DNA of 64,000 bases from Tectiglobus diatomicola (GTDB taxonomy: Bacteria > Pseudomonadota > Alphaproteobacteria > Rhizobiales > Hyphomicrobiaceae), in assembly GCA_039583345.1 (NCBI GenBank), contig JAZDSJ010000006.1:62001-126000 (forward strand), given 5' to 3'. Below are positions 1 to 9,607 of the stretch, piece after piece. Position 1 is the first letter of the stretch; every line of letters starts with the position of its first letter. The position numbers were made by a program, and so were the translations under genes. Below the pieces are notes generated by a model. It was given only the letters and a program-made list of their open reading frames with translations. It did no database searches and was not told where the DNA came from.

Positions 1-841
1 TGTGTGCTACCAACGTTTCATAAAGCTCCTGCGTGATTTTCGGTCTTATTCCAAACCATAATTCAAACCCTCTAACAGCTTGATTTAAAAGCATATCTAG
101 GCCGTTCAAAACTACTAAGTTCCGCGCTTTGGCATCTGCCAATAAAGTTGTATTAAGCGGAGAGTATACGATATCGCACACAATAGAATCATCAGAAAGC
201 AATTTGGTATCGATATCTAAGGGTTTTTTGCCTTGCATCCCAAGAGAGGTCGCGTTAACTAATAATTTAGCACTTTCAATCAAATTTGGTAGCGCATCCC
301 AACTATGGGGGATAATACTACAGCCAAACCTAACACGCAAGTCTGTGGCCTTGTGAAGAGTACGATTTACTACATTGATGCGAGTAATGCCGCGCTCAAC
401 AAGTCCATAAATAATTGCACGTGCTGCTCCACCTGCTCCTAAAACAATAGCTTCTTTTACATGGTGGTCCCAATTTGGAAAAACTGCATCAATAGCATTA
501 AGAAACCCTTCAGTATCAGTATTAGTTGATCGCAAAATATTGTTCTCAAACCATAGTGTGTTAGAAGCCCTAACAGCAATCGCATGCGCATCAGGCCTTG
601 ATATTTGAAATGCAATATCTTTATGTGGCATTGTTACATTGGCACCTATGTAACCTTTTTTAGACAGATTATTAATAAATTCAAATATATTCTCTGATTC
701 AACCTCCTCAACACGATAATCAGCATTAAGTCTGTATTGATTTATCCAATAACGATGTAATATAGGGGAAAGCGAGTGCTTCGCTGGATAACCTATTATA
801 CAAGCTTTTGGCTTACTGATTGCGGACTGATTTTCGTCCAT
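1..841 (-). CDS. aroE: shikimate dehydrogenase AroE (3' end cut by window)
   Basis: This is shikimate 5-dehydrogenase, which reduces 3-dehydroshikimate to shikimate with NADPH in the aromatic amino acid pathway. I translated the complement from an ATG at 841 and it stays open to base 1, about 280 codons, so only the last few residues lie outside the window. The N-terminus carries the shikimate-binding motif GYPAKHSLSP, then NVTMPHK with the catalytic Lys, and the NADP-binding loop VLGAGGAARA near the middle. The C-terminal part has GLDMLLNQA, typical of the family. It lies downstream of aroQ on the same strand with 152 bp between them; aroQ acts one step earlier in the pathway. That pairing is unusual among alphaproteobacteria as I remember them and may result from deletion. 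The family assignment is secure; only the exact stop is unseen. Confidence 0.95.
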   Translation of the reverse strand, partial: MDENQSAISKPKACIIGYPAKHSLSPILHRYWINQYRLNADYRVEEVESENIFEFINNLSKKGYIGANVTMPHKDIAFQISRPDAHAIAVRASNTLWFENNILRSTNTDTEGFLNAIDAVFPNWDHHVKEAIVLGAGGAARAIIYGLVERGITRINVVNRTLHKATDLRVRFGCSIIPHSWDALPNLIESAKLLVNATSLGMQGKKPLDIDTKLLSDDSIVCDIVYSPLNTTLLADAKARNLVVLNGLDMLLNQAVRGFELWFGIRPKITQELYETLVAH

Positions 842-993
842 GTCATCCTTCCCGATGATTTTATAGCATGAAATAATTGATCAAGTTTAACTAAACAAGA
901 AATCAAATAATGTAATATTTGCAATTAAATCTAAGAGATTCATAGCTAATTATAATATCCAGATGAATATTATAAAAACTTAAAGCATGTAGT

Positions 994-1488
994 TCATGTG
1001 TTTTGACCATATACCAAAGATGCCATCGCATGAAGGGCTAACGTATATCCTTTGGTACCAAAACCACAGATTATTCCTGTGGCGACTTTTGAAACATAGG
1101 AGTGATGACGAAACGGCTCCCGAAGGTGAGGATTTGAGATATGGACCTCTATAATCGGGAATTCAAAAATCTTCAAAGCATCAAGAATTGAAATGGAGGT
1201 GTGAGTGAAAGCTGCCGGATTAATGATTATACCATCAGCTTCCTCAGAGGCTTTTTGAATCCATCTTACTATGTGTGCTTCATTATTCGACTGATGAAAT
1301 GCAAGATTAAATCCTAATTCTCCAGCACATTGTATGCAATCTCTTTCGACATCCTTTAGTGTGAGTTTACCATATATCTTAGGTTCTCGCTTGCCCAGCA
1401 TATTAAGGTTCGGACCATTGATAATATAGATGCACTTTTTATTATCGCATAAATCTTTAATATCGGGCATATTATTGTATGTCCACAC
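994..1488 (-). CDS. aroQ: type II 3-dehydroquinate dehydratase
   Basis: Type II dehydroquinase converts 3-dehydroquinate to 3-dehydroshikimate in the cytosol and forms dodecamers. The sequence shows the family core: INGPNLNMLGKREPKIYG, with the catalytic Tyr at about residue 39; NPAAFTHTS with the substrate-binding Asn; and EVHISNP, with the catalytic His near 116, followed by REPFRHHS. The family is usually about 145-150 residues; this reading is 164. A later ATG at residue 7 would give 158 residues and is also possible. In relatives aroQ usually precedes accB-accC, but here the next gene on the strand is aroE. The product is a complete, normal-looking enzyme. Confidence 0.95.
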   Translation of the reverse strand: MWTYNNMPDIKDLCDNKKCIYIINGPNLNMLGKREPKIYGKLTLKDVERDCIQCAGELGFNLAFHQSNNEAHIVRWIQKASEEADGIIINPAAFTHTSISILDALKIFEFPIIEVHISNPHLREPFRHHSYVSKVATGIICGFGTKGYTLALHAMASLVYGQNT

Positions 1489-1665
1489 ACATTTCAGGCT
1501 TTTAATTAAAATTTAAAAAGTATGAACAAACAATGTGAGCTATGTTGCATTCTTCTTAACAGTGGATGTCTAATTTCGCTTAGATGATCCTATCTAAGCA
1601 AAGAACTAATATGATATTTCAGTGCCTAAAACAGGTACATTTTACTAACTTAATGTCTATCTATG

Positions 1666-2160
1666 TCATTTGCTGAAAGATAAGGATATTCCTCGAAAGT
1701 TACCAAAGTCTCCAGTTAGATCGACAGACTGTTTCTTATCATCATAGATGACGTAAAGTCCTGCATCTACGGCACCTGTTGTAGCAAGAGTAATTTTACC
1801 AGGCTGAAAAGTTCCAGAGACTTTCCCCTCAACATTAAAATTACGTTCTTCCCAACTACCCTTAACGGACTTTCCGTCCAGTTTTAATTTTGAGCGAAAT
1901 TCAAATTTATAACTTGTAGACGCACAACGCACAGCCATACCGAGGAAACTACCGTTATTCCTAGGAGTATAGTACGCTCGACAACGCAAGTTTTCAAATC
2001 TTCCGTCCTGAAGCTTGAGCTGGCCAGAGCCTCTCCACACTCCTTTTATTGAACTAAAATTAGCCGCCCAGGCATCGGTTCGTGTCAATGAAGTTGCTAA
2101 AAGCAACAATATTAATAAAATAAAAAATCCTGAAACGGCTGCCAGATTTAAGCTTCGCAT
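1666..2160 (-). CDS. secreted protein of unknown function
   Basis: I do not recognise this protein. The reading frame is open from 2289, but the ATG at 2160 is the better start because it opens directly into a signal peptide: MRSLN, a long hydrophobic core rich in Leu and Ile, then a likely cleavage site after AWA. The mature part is about 130 residues, with alternating polar and aromatic stretches such as GVWRGSGQLKL and GSWEERNFNVEGKVSG, and two Cys residues that could form a disulfide. The pattern suggests a small beta-rich, lipocalin-like or beta-sandwich domain in the periplasm; that is inference only. It sits alone between aroQ and a long empty stretch. The codon pattern and signal peptide argue for a real gene. 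Confidence 0.7.
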   Translation of the reverse strand: MRSLNLAAVSGFFILLILLLLATSLTRTDAWAANFSSIKGVWRGSGQLKLQDGRFENLRCRAYYTPRNNGSFLGMAVRCASTSYKFEFRSKLKLDGKSVKGSWEERNFNVEGKVSGTFQPGKITLATTGAVDAGLYVIYDDKKQSVDLTGDFGNFRGISLSFSK

Positions 2161-3033
2161 GTGTTGGCCCCAAGGTTTAGATGCGTAATAGATTTCCCTA
2201 ACATTAACACCACCTACACAATGTGGTATATAAAAAAGCATAATTTTTAGAAATCTTACACAATAAGATTGTAATAGATATCCCATCAAAATAGAAGAGA
2301 AAGTAGTTTCAGGATTGCTGAGCGAAGTTATTTTTTAATTCAATGAAGTTACCTTAAACTACACTTAATATAAATCTTAAATACTTTTTTATCCTAGATA
2401 GGACATAAACGTTATTACATATTGTACAGGCACTTATCGCGACTTAAAAAATACTTCTAATTCTATATATCATTTCTCGATTCATCAGTATGTTGTTTTA
2501 ATACTAAATAGTAGGAGAACTATTAGTAATGGTATATAGCCTGCTTAAAAGTGGAAACTTGCAATTTCGGTATATCTAGCCAAGCTACAAGCTCATATAT
2601 CAGATTTTGCTTAAGACTCAAGATTGTAAAAAATAAACATTACCAAGCCATACTCATAATACCTCATTATTAATGTGCTTAATGAAAAGATACATATTAA
2701 TATTTAGACAGCCCACTATTTCTGGTATCCAACCTATTTAATACATAATGATAAGACTTGCAGAGAACGGGCTAGATATTATCAAACACCTATGAAACCG
2801 ATTTCTAGATATTTTAAAGTAGTTTTTTACCAAATTTAATTCCAAAGAAACCAGAACTAAAAAAATCTTTTATTTCAGTAGGATTAGAAACTGCCTTATT
2901 TTAAATTGTAGGTAACAAACGCTAAAGTACCGTTAGATGTCATTAAAATAGAAAATTTCATCTTAACCATGATACACTTTCAAAGTGAGCCAGGGCTTAT
3001 TTTAAAGTACAAATCTTACGGGTTCATGGCACG
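2161..3033. other. long AT-rich non-coding stretch
   Basis: No convincing coding sequence, RNA or terminator was found here. Apart from the likely spurious 5' extension of the secreted-protein frame (to 2289), stops are frequent in all frames. It is probably decayed sequence upstream of the secreted protein and downstream of the ABC-F gene. Confidence 0.6.
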
Positions 3034-4872
3034 TTAACATTCGAGTTCTTCCCTTTTAATCTCAAGCTTTAGCCATGCATTTTCAACTTCATCAAGTTCA
3101 ATTTTAGCAGCCCCTAAACGCGCTGACAACAGATTGAAACGCTCATGAAATTTCACGTACAGGCTTGGATCATCTAACTCACGTTCCATTTCATTAATTT
3201 CAGAGGTTAATTTTTCAATCTTTTCTGATAATTTCTTAAGAGCATACTTATCATTAAAGGATAACTTACGTGATGTCTTATTTGATATGGACCTCGATTG
3301 ATCCATTAACATAGAAGAAGCTTTCTTCTTTTTTCCTAGTTTAAAGGCAGATCTAAATGTTTCTGAACTTTCTGCAAAGACATCTGATTCAAGTTGTGCA
3401 AGCATATCAGAGCAGCTACCAGCATATTCTACCCATTGGCCATTTCCACTTGTTGTAATTACACTAGTAACCGTACGATCCAAAAAACTGCGATCGTGAC
3501 TAACAAGAATAACTGTCCCGGAATAATCGGCTATTAATTCTTGTAGAAGATCTAGTGTTTCAAGATCAAGATCATTTGTTGGTTCGTCTAAAACGAGAAG
3601 ATTAGAAGGTTTTGCGAAAGCTCGAGCCAATTGTACTCTAGCCCTCTCACCACCGGAGAGAACTTTAAGCGGACTACGAGCCTGCTCCGTTAAAAAAAGA
3701 AAGTCTTTCATGTAGCTTGAAAAATGCCGCGACCTACCATTTATAGTCACAGTGTCGCCAGCTCCTCCCATTATAGCGTGTGAAAGCATTTCTTCGGGGT
3801 TTAACATTTCACGATTCTGATCAAGAGTAACAACTTCTAGGTTGCTGCCACGACGAATGGTACCACTATCAGCTTGCAAGTCGCCTAGGATAAGCTTAAG
3901 TAAAGTTGTTTTACCGACTCCGTTTGGTCCTATTATCCCAATTCTATCCCCACGTGCAACTCGTAATGAGAAGTCTTTAACGACATGATTTGCATTAAAA
4001 GACTTCGCTAGATTCTTGACTTCAAAAACCATCTTTCCTGATAAGTTAGCATCCGATGCTACCATGGACACGGTACCTATTTGTCGACGTCTATCTTTAC
4101 GGGCTTGACGCATTTTGATCAGTTCAGCGACACGTTTTACGTTACGCTTGCGTCTGGCTGAAACCCCACCATGCATCCACTGTTCCTCACGCGTAATTTT
4201 TCTATTAAATTTATGGATCTCCTGGATTTCCTGATCTAATATTTTATCTCGCCAGACCTCAAAATCACTGAATCCCTTATTTAGCAATAGAGATTGGCCG
4301 CCATTAAGCCATACTGTTGTTTGTGTTAATTTTTCAAGAAAGCATCGATCGTGACTAATCAATACTATTGCAGAAGACATTGCAGCTAGTTCTTTCTCTA
4401 ACCACTGAATGGCTGTTAGGTCGAGGTGGTTTGTTGGTTCATCTAAAAGGAGAAGGTCTGGTTTGGATGCAAGAGAACGTGCTAGCGCTGCACGACGCGC
4501 CTGACCACCAGACAGATGCACTGTTTTTTCTAAGCCGCTAAGCCCTAGTTTACTTAGCAGAGATTGAGCACGATACGAATCCTCACCATAATCAAACACG
4601 TCTTTGACATAATCATGTACTGTAGCGTAGCCAGTAAGATCGGGCTCTTGAGGCAAATATTCAACACGAATGCCAGGCTGCATATAATGCTCTGCACTGT
4701 CTGCTTCGATTATTCCAGCCGCTATCTTTAAAAGTGTTGATTTTCCAGAACCGTTGCGACCGACAAGTCCAATGCGATCACGCTTACTTACCTGGAGATC
4801 AGCACCAATTAATAATGGTGTTCCACCAAACGTTAAATAAACATTCTTAAGAGACAAGATTAGACGGCTCAT
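3034..4872 (-). CDS. ABC-F family ATPase (Uup-like)
   Basis: This is a soluble ABC-F protein with two ATPase domains and no membrane segments. Family members act on the ribosome, as translation factors or resistance proteins, or in Uup-type DNA stability functions. Domain 1 has Walker A GRNGSGKS (about residues 39-46), signature LSGGQ and Walker B LLLLDEPTNHLD. Domain 2 has GPNGVGKTT, LSGGERARVQLARAFA and LVLDEPTNDLD. Between them is the linker, with a charged helical stretch containing MHGGVSARRKRN. The C-terminus holds a charged coiled coil (EKIEKLTSEINEMEREL), the arrangement seen in Uup. The length of 612 residues fits the family. The signature motifs and both catalytic Glu residues (DEPTN) are intact. 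Choosing among Uup, EttA and other subfamilies would need a tree; the C-terminal coiled coil favours Uup. Confidence 0.9.
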   Translation of the reverse strand: MSRLILSLKNVYLTFGGTPLLIGADLQVSKRDRIGLVGRNGSGKSTLLKIAAGIIEADSAEHYMQPGIRVEYLPQEPDLTGYATVHDYVKDVFDYGEDSYRAQSLLSKLGLSGLEKTVHLSGGQARRAALARSLASKPDLLLLDEPTNHLDLTAIQWLEKELAAMSSAIVLISHDRCFLEKLTQTTVWLNGGQSLLLNKGFSDFEVWRDKILDQEIQEIHKFNRKITREEQWMHGGVSARRKRNVKRVAELIKMRQARKDRRRQIGTVSMVASDANLSGKMVFEVKNLAKSFNANHVVKDFSLRVARGDRIGIIGPNGVGKTTLLKLILGDLQADSGTIRRGSNLEVVTLDQNREMLNPEEMLSHAIMGGAGDTVTINGRSRHFSSYMKDFLFLTEQARSPLKVLSGGERARVQLARAFAKPSNLLVLDEPTNDLDLETLDLLQELIADYSGTVILVSHDRSFLDRTVTSVITTSGNGQWVEYAGSCSDMLAQLESDVFAESSETFRSAFKLGKKKKASSMLMDQSRSISNKTSRKLSFNDKYALKKLSEKIEKLTSEINEMERELDDPSLYVKFHERFNLLSARLGAAKIELDEVENAWLKLEIKREELEC

Positions 4873-5001
4873 GATTGTCTATATAATCCATTTTTATTTG
4901 GAATCAAATCGCTAATTTATAACTACCAGTAGTCGAATGGATACTGCACCATAATCGTATCATCTCGCTGATGACTAGTTGATAAAAGAGTTACGGGGCA
5001 C

Positions 5002-5760
5002 TTAATTAAGTTCTACAATATATCGGACATACTTTGTAGACTGTGCAGGTAAATCTGCCCATGTCCGCGCACCGAACGTTGGCTCAGTCCAGCCTTTAAG
5101 CATCTTATAAACTGGGACCACACGTTCTTGGCGTTACGGCCTACTGATAAGCGATTTATGTGTTCGCAATCTTAGTTGCATATTATACTTACTTTTATCT
5201 TTTGAAAACCATCTAAAACATCAAGTTTTGTAAATACTGTACCTGTGATGCCAAATACCCTAATCATCTGTTGCACAAGCGTTGTATCAAAGCAGCCACA
5301 GCGACATTTACGTCCATCCACTACGCCAGCCTCCTTGCCGCGTGCACCCAAAGTCTGACCAGATTCATAAGTTAGCTCTTTAGGGAAAAGTCCAAAATCA
5401 ACTATTGTTGTATAAACCTAGAAATACTAAAAATATTGCCAAGAACAGTAGGCCAATTCCGGACCTTATAGATAGCAGCCAGCGCGGCCACTGTGTTTGA
5501 AGATGCTACAAATGGATACATACCGTGATAAACATCAAATATAGAATCCTATGCACCTTTATATTATACGTTTGCCTTTAAGTCGTAACTTATCATGTAA
5601 ATCCCATGTGATATCTATATAAGGTAGAATCTTAAGTGCTACTCACATTAGTTACAGCACAAAGTCTGTATTATCTAATTCAGTTTCACCAAGATCGCGG
5701 CCTATGGCTTTATGCTGGACAAATATCTGTACTACCATTTCAACAAGAGTAATGTAATTT
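5002..5760 (-). pseudogene. purA: purA (adenylosuccinate synthetase) pseudogene
   Basis: The complement carries collinear fragments of adenylosuccinate synthetase broken by stops and frameshifts. In gene order they read: HKAIGRDLGETELDN (about 5660-5735); LKILPYIDITWDLHDKLR followed by KGKRII (about 5565-5640); DVYHGMYPFVASSNTVAA in a shifted frame (about 5480-5545); GPFPKELTYESGQTLGARG and GVVDGRKCRCGCFD (about 5285-5395); FTKLDVLDGF (about 5210-5240); and finally RQERVVPVYKMLKGW and TFGARTWADLPAQSTKYVRY, ending in a stop near 5002. These match the conserved central and C-terminal blocks of PurA. The first third of the gene is not recognisable. PurA normally makes adenylosuccinate from IMP, so the cell would need another copy or an outside supply of adenine nucleotides. 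The outer limits are approximate. Confidence 0.85.
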
Positions 5761-6755
5761 TCAGACGATGCGAGACAACATAGCCAAAATCTATAATGTA
5801 TTTTTGATATGGTTTTAATGCACCTTCTTAAGTAAGAGCATCTTTATGATTATCTAAATTCTGTTGTACTGGCCTAGTTCTAGCTCTCTGCCTCACTAAG
5901 TGATAAAGATCCCTGATCAAGAGTTAAATTTGTAATCTGGTGCTGACAAAAACTAAATAGATTTTTTTGCAAATAGACTTACGAAAGCTTCGTCTAATTA
6001 AAATTTAAAATTTTTGTGAAGATACATATATCAATTGATCTTTATTCCAAGCGTCTAAACATTTTTTCAATAGTTTAATCTGCAAGATTGCGATACTGAT
6101 TCATATATAACTAAGAAATTTCGTCAAATTTTCTATACACTCTTGCTGCATCTAATGAACTCCAATTTTCGCCTGCAGCATTAGAAATGTCTCTAGCTCT
6201 ATTTAAATTGCCAGCGGTAAGACTTTTGCAATTAGTAACTTTGATCATTACGTATGCATACATTATATACCATCTCGTCAAGCCATTGCTAATTGCCCTA
6301 ACAAAAAGAAAACACTCCAAATTCAGCTTGAAGTGATATCTAAAGTTAGGAACTGCAAAGATGCACTGTGTATATCACTCTAAATGCATGTAACATTAAA
6401 TAATTTTGCTATGTTTCAATCTGCCATATATTTTTACTTGTACTTGCTCGATGCTTTTTTGCTGAAATTAAGATCTTTACAAGAATCAAGTGTTATGTTT
6501 TGAGAGTGGAAGTGAATTAGATTGTGTTAAATTTACACATAAGAGCCTAATACTACATATGATGAAATACTATTTTGTATTAGTTAGTAACATTTTAAGG
6601 TTATTAAACTTAATTAATTTAGTATAGCGCTATGAATGTGAACTAAAAGTGGATGTTCTTGTCAGCATTTTTAGTAGTTGGCTGTTGTTTACTGATATAC
6701 TTTCAAAAAAACTTTATCTACGCATCTTAATGTATAAAATTCTTAAGGATATGCA
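5761..6755. other. decayed region upstream of the purA remnant
   Basis: About 1 kb with no intact gene. It should include the lost 5' third of purA but I could not recognise it. A 69-codon open frame lies on the minus strand (6111-6320), ending in the charged stretch AARVYRKFDEIS. It has no clear homology or ribosome binding site, so it is not called as a gene. Confidence 0.5.
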
Positions 6756-7535
6756 GTGGCAGAATTTAATAACAATATTTATATTGGTTCACTTAGCATA
6801 AAGCAAGTCACTTTTGGGGATTTACGCGATGTATTTCGTTTGGGTGTACGTGATTTTTTAGAAGCTCCCAAGTTCGGGCTTTTGTTCGGGGCCATTTATA
6901 GTTTTGGCGGACTATTAATTTCGTTTTTTGTTCTGCACCTCGGTGTTTATTGGATGCTCTATCCATTTGTTATTGGATTTCTTTTAATAGGTCCTTATAT
7001 AGCTGCCGGTCTGTACGATGTTTCAAGGCGCAGAGAACAAGGACTTGTGCTGAAATGGAGTGAAGTACTTGGTGTTGTTTGGCTCCAGCGTCGTAGAGAA
7101 TTTGCCTGGATGGCTTTTGTTGTGTTATTTGTATTTTGGTTGTGGATTTATAAAGCTCGGACATTAGTAGCTATATTTTTCGGTTTTCAAGGTTTTGCAA
7201 CGTTTAATGGATTTCTAGAGTCAGCTACCACAACTACAAACGGTTGGCTGTTTCTTTTAGTAGGTCATGGCATAGGGGCAGTTTTAGCATCAATCTTATT
7301 TTGCTTGACCGTGACATCATTCCCGTTATTACTTGATCGAGATGTAGATTTTATTACCGCAATGCTCACAAGCATTCGTGTTGTCCTGAATTCCCCAAAA
7401 GTAATGTTTGCCTGGGGAGCTTTCGTTATTGCAGCTATCTTAATATCAATGATACCTGCTTTCATTGGATTACTTGTGACACTACCCATTCTCGGACATG
7501 CAACATGGCATTTATATAAACGCGCGATTTCATAG
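6756..7535 (+). CDS. DUF2189 family integral membrane protein
   Basis: This is a polytopic inner-membrane protein of the DUF2189 family, widespread in alphaproteobacteria and of unknown function. Some members are annotated as cytochrome c oxidase subunit I-like, without proof. The N-terminus is hydrophilic (KQVTFGDLRDVFRLGVRDF), followed by about six hydrophobic helices. The conserved PYIAAGLYDVSRRREQG loop follows the second helix, and the C-terminal part contains SFPLLLDRDVDFITAM, which is also typical. The start is a GTG at 6756, preceded by AAGGAT about 5 bases upstream; no ATG gives a better frame. It lies 536 bp upstream of the his operon on the same strand and is probably transcribed separately. 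The length of 259 residues is normal for the family. Confidence 0.85.
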   Translation: MAEFNNNIYIGSLSIKQVTFGDLRDVFRLGVRDFLEAPKFGLLFGAIYSFGGLLISFFVLHLGVYWMLYPFVIGFLLIGPYIAAGLYDVSRRREQGLVLKWSEVLGVVWLQRRREFAWMAFVVLFVFWLWIYKARTLVAIFFGFQGFATFNGFLESATTTTNGWLFLLVGHGIGAVLASILFCLTVTSFPLLLDRDVDFITAMLTSIRVVLNSPKVMFAWGAFVIAAILISMIPAFIGLLVTLPILGHATWHLYKRAIS

Positions 7536-8071
7536 ATTAACAATTCAACACCGTCTATAATCAAATATTTTTTTGGTTATTTCTATGTCTAAACTACTTA
7601 TTGTGAAAAACATATTTTTTTAGACAGAAGCCAATGTTCTTGTAGCTCAGTAGAGTTTATGTAAAAGTCTATGTACCTACTTTTTTAAACACCCAAGATT
7701 TAGAAAAAATATATAGAAGTGATATCTTTACGCCCACATACGAAACTAAATTATCTGTATACACAGTTTCAAAACTTCACACCAGTACAACTTGCTTCGC
7801 AAACTAAAAAGTTAATTGTTCTATGGTGACTATTTGCGGATTTTAGAGAAATTAGGTTCTAATTCACTTTGTTACGAAAAACGAATGTTTTCATTTAAGC
7901 ATTTATTGCATCATTTGACGTTGGAATGTATACAGCATTACTTGCACCGAGTGGAACAGTGCATTCGGTAAATGATTTTTGATCATGTATTACCGGATTA
8001 ATACAATCACTGCAATTATTGCGTAGCATGAAGAATACATATTAGCGTGTCGCGTGGATTAAGTCGGGCAT
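7536..8071. other. non-coding gap upstream of hisS
   Basis: No gene seen. A stretch near 7639 (TTGTAGCTCAGT) resembles a tRNA D-arm, but no matching anticodon or T arm follows, so no tRNA is called. A promoter for the his operon presumably lies in the last 150 bases, but I cannot point to clear -35/-10 boxes. Confidence 0.5.
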
Positions 8072-9607
8072 ATGGCAAAAAAATTTAAAATAAAGCGACC
8101 AAGAGCACATCTTCCTAAGGGACTTCGTGATATCGAATCACATGAGGTCCGCTACATTCGACAGATTCTTGAAACTATAGGTGATGTTTACGAACTCTAT
8201 GGGTTCGATCCACTTGAAACCCCAGCATTGGAATATACTGATGCATTAGGCAAATTCCTACCCGATTCTGATCGTCCTAACGAAGGTGTATTTTCACTTC
8301 AGGATGAAAACAAACAATGGATGTCATTACGGTATGATATGACTGCTCCTTTGGCTCGTTATGTGGCTGAAAATTATCAACATATTAACAAACCTTTACG
8401 TCGTTATACTTCAGGACCCGTTTGGCGTAATGAAAAGCCTGGACCAGGTCGTTTCCGTCAGTTCATGCAGTTCGATGCAGACACTGTTGGAACTACAAAT
8501 ATAGCGGCTGATGCAGAGATCTGTATGCTTGCTGCCGAGACTATGGAACGATTAGGATTTGATAGAGAAGATTACATTATTCGTCTTAACAATAGAAAAG
8601 TATTAGATAGTGTATTGATTAGCATTGGGATCAATCATGAAAACCAAGAACAATTAGTACAACGGCTTACTATATTACGCGCGCTGGATAAAATCGATCG
8701 CATTGGCATTGAGGGTGTAAAATTATTACTTGGCGAAGGACGCAAAGACGAGTCTGGTGATTTCACCAAAGGTGCAGGCTTAGATTTTGCTGCAATTAAG
8801 AAAATAGTACATTTTCTTGATTCCGGACAAGATACTCGCACAGCAACCATTAAATGGTTAGCGGGTTTAGTTGGCGACGATGTGTACGGTCGTGAAGGTA
8901 TTGAAGAATTGCAAGGAATCAATGAATTGCTACTTGCAGCAGGCTTCAATGAAGATCGTATTACAATCGATCCATCTTTAGTACGCGGGCTTGATTACTA
9001 TACTGGTCCTGTATTTGAAGCGGATCTTACATTTGAAATTAAGAACGAGCGCGAACAGGCTATTCACTTCGGGTCAGTTGGTGGTGGTGGGAGATATGAC
9101 GATCTAGTTGCGCGCTTTACCGGAAAGAAGGTACCAGCAACAGGTTTCTCTTTTGGGGTTTCGCGATTGCAGTCTGCTCTGATGATGCGCGATGGAAAAG
9201 TCACACATAATACTATAGGTCCTGTGATTGTTCTTGTTTTGGATCGCAGCGAACAGAGCCGTTACCAAAACATGGTACAAAAGTTACGGGCTGAAGGAAT
9301 ACGGGCTGAAATGTATATTGGAACTTCGGGTATCAAAGCGCAAATGAAGTATGCTGATAATAAGTGTTCTCCATGTGTAGTTATTCAGGGCAATGATGAG
9401 CGTGCGGCCGGTAAAGTCCAAATCAAAGATCTTGTTGAAGGAGCACGTTTGTCTAAGGCTATCACCGATTCTAAAGAATGGCGTAAAGAACGGCCTGCAC
9501 AATTCTCAATTCCCGAGGCAGAACTTGTAGCTGCTGTAAAGACCGTGATTTCGCGTTATGAGACAAACCCATTACTGCTAAGCAGGAGCAAGAGAGATGT
9601 CGGCTGA
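8072..9607 (+). CDS. hisS: histidyl-tRNA synthetase, alphaproteobacterial type
   Basis: This class II synthetase charges tRNA-His with histidine. Motif 2 reads GPVWRNEKPGPGRFRQFMQF, not the usual bacterial GPMFRHERPQ form. That is the eukaryote-like version found in many alphaproteobacteria, whose tRNA-His lacks the extra G at -1. The histidine-binding motif RGLDYYTG is present near residue 310, as is a motif 3 region with GFSFGVSRL. The C-terminal anticodon-binding domain (from about residue 390) is complete. The length of 511 residues is long compared with canonical bacterial HisRS (about 425) but fits this clade. The frame ends inside the start of hisZ with an 11-base overlap, so the two are translated from one message. 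The assignment is secure. Confidence 0.95.
   Translation: MAKKFKIKRPRAHLPKGLRDIESHEVRYIRQILETIGDVYELYGFDPLETPALEYTDALGKFLPDSDRPNEGVFSLQDENKQWMSLRYDMTAPLARYVAENYQHINKPLRRYTSGPVWRNEKPGPGRFRQFMQFDADTVGTTNIAADAEICMLAAETMERLGFDREDYIIRLNNRKVLDSVLISIGINHENQEQLVQRLTILRALDKIDRIGIEGVKLLLGEGRKDESGDFTKGAGLDFAAIKKIVHFLDSGQDTRTATIKWLAGLVGDDVYGREGIEELQGINELLLAAGFNEDRITIDPSLVRGLDYYTGPVFEADLTFEIKNEREQAIHFGSVGGGGRYDDLVARFTGKKVPATGFSFGVSRLQSALMMRDGKVTHNTIGPVIVLVLDRSEQSRYQNMVQKLRAEGIRAEMYIGTSGIKAQMKYADNKCSPCVVIQGNDERAAGKVQIKDLVEGARLSKAITDSKEWRKERPAQFSIPEAELVAAVKTVISRYETNPLLLSRSKRDVG

Noticed and set aside
6111..6320. 69-codon minus-strand frame ending in a charged stretch
   Set aside because: No recognisable family, no ribosome binding site, and it lies in clearly decayed sequence upstream of the purA remnant.
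7637..7690. TTGTAGCTCAGT resembling a tRNA D-arm
   Set aside because: No anticodon stem, T-arm or acceptor stem can be paired around it.
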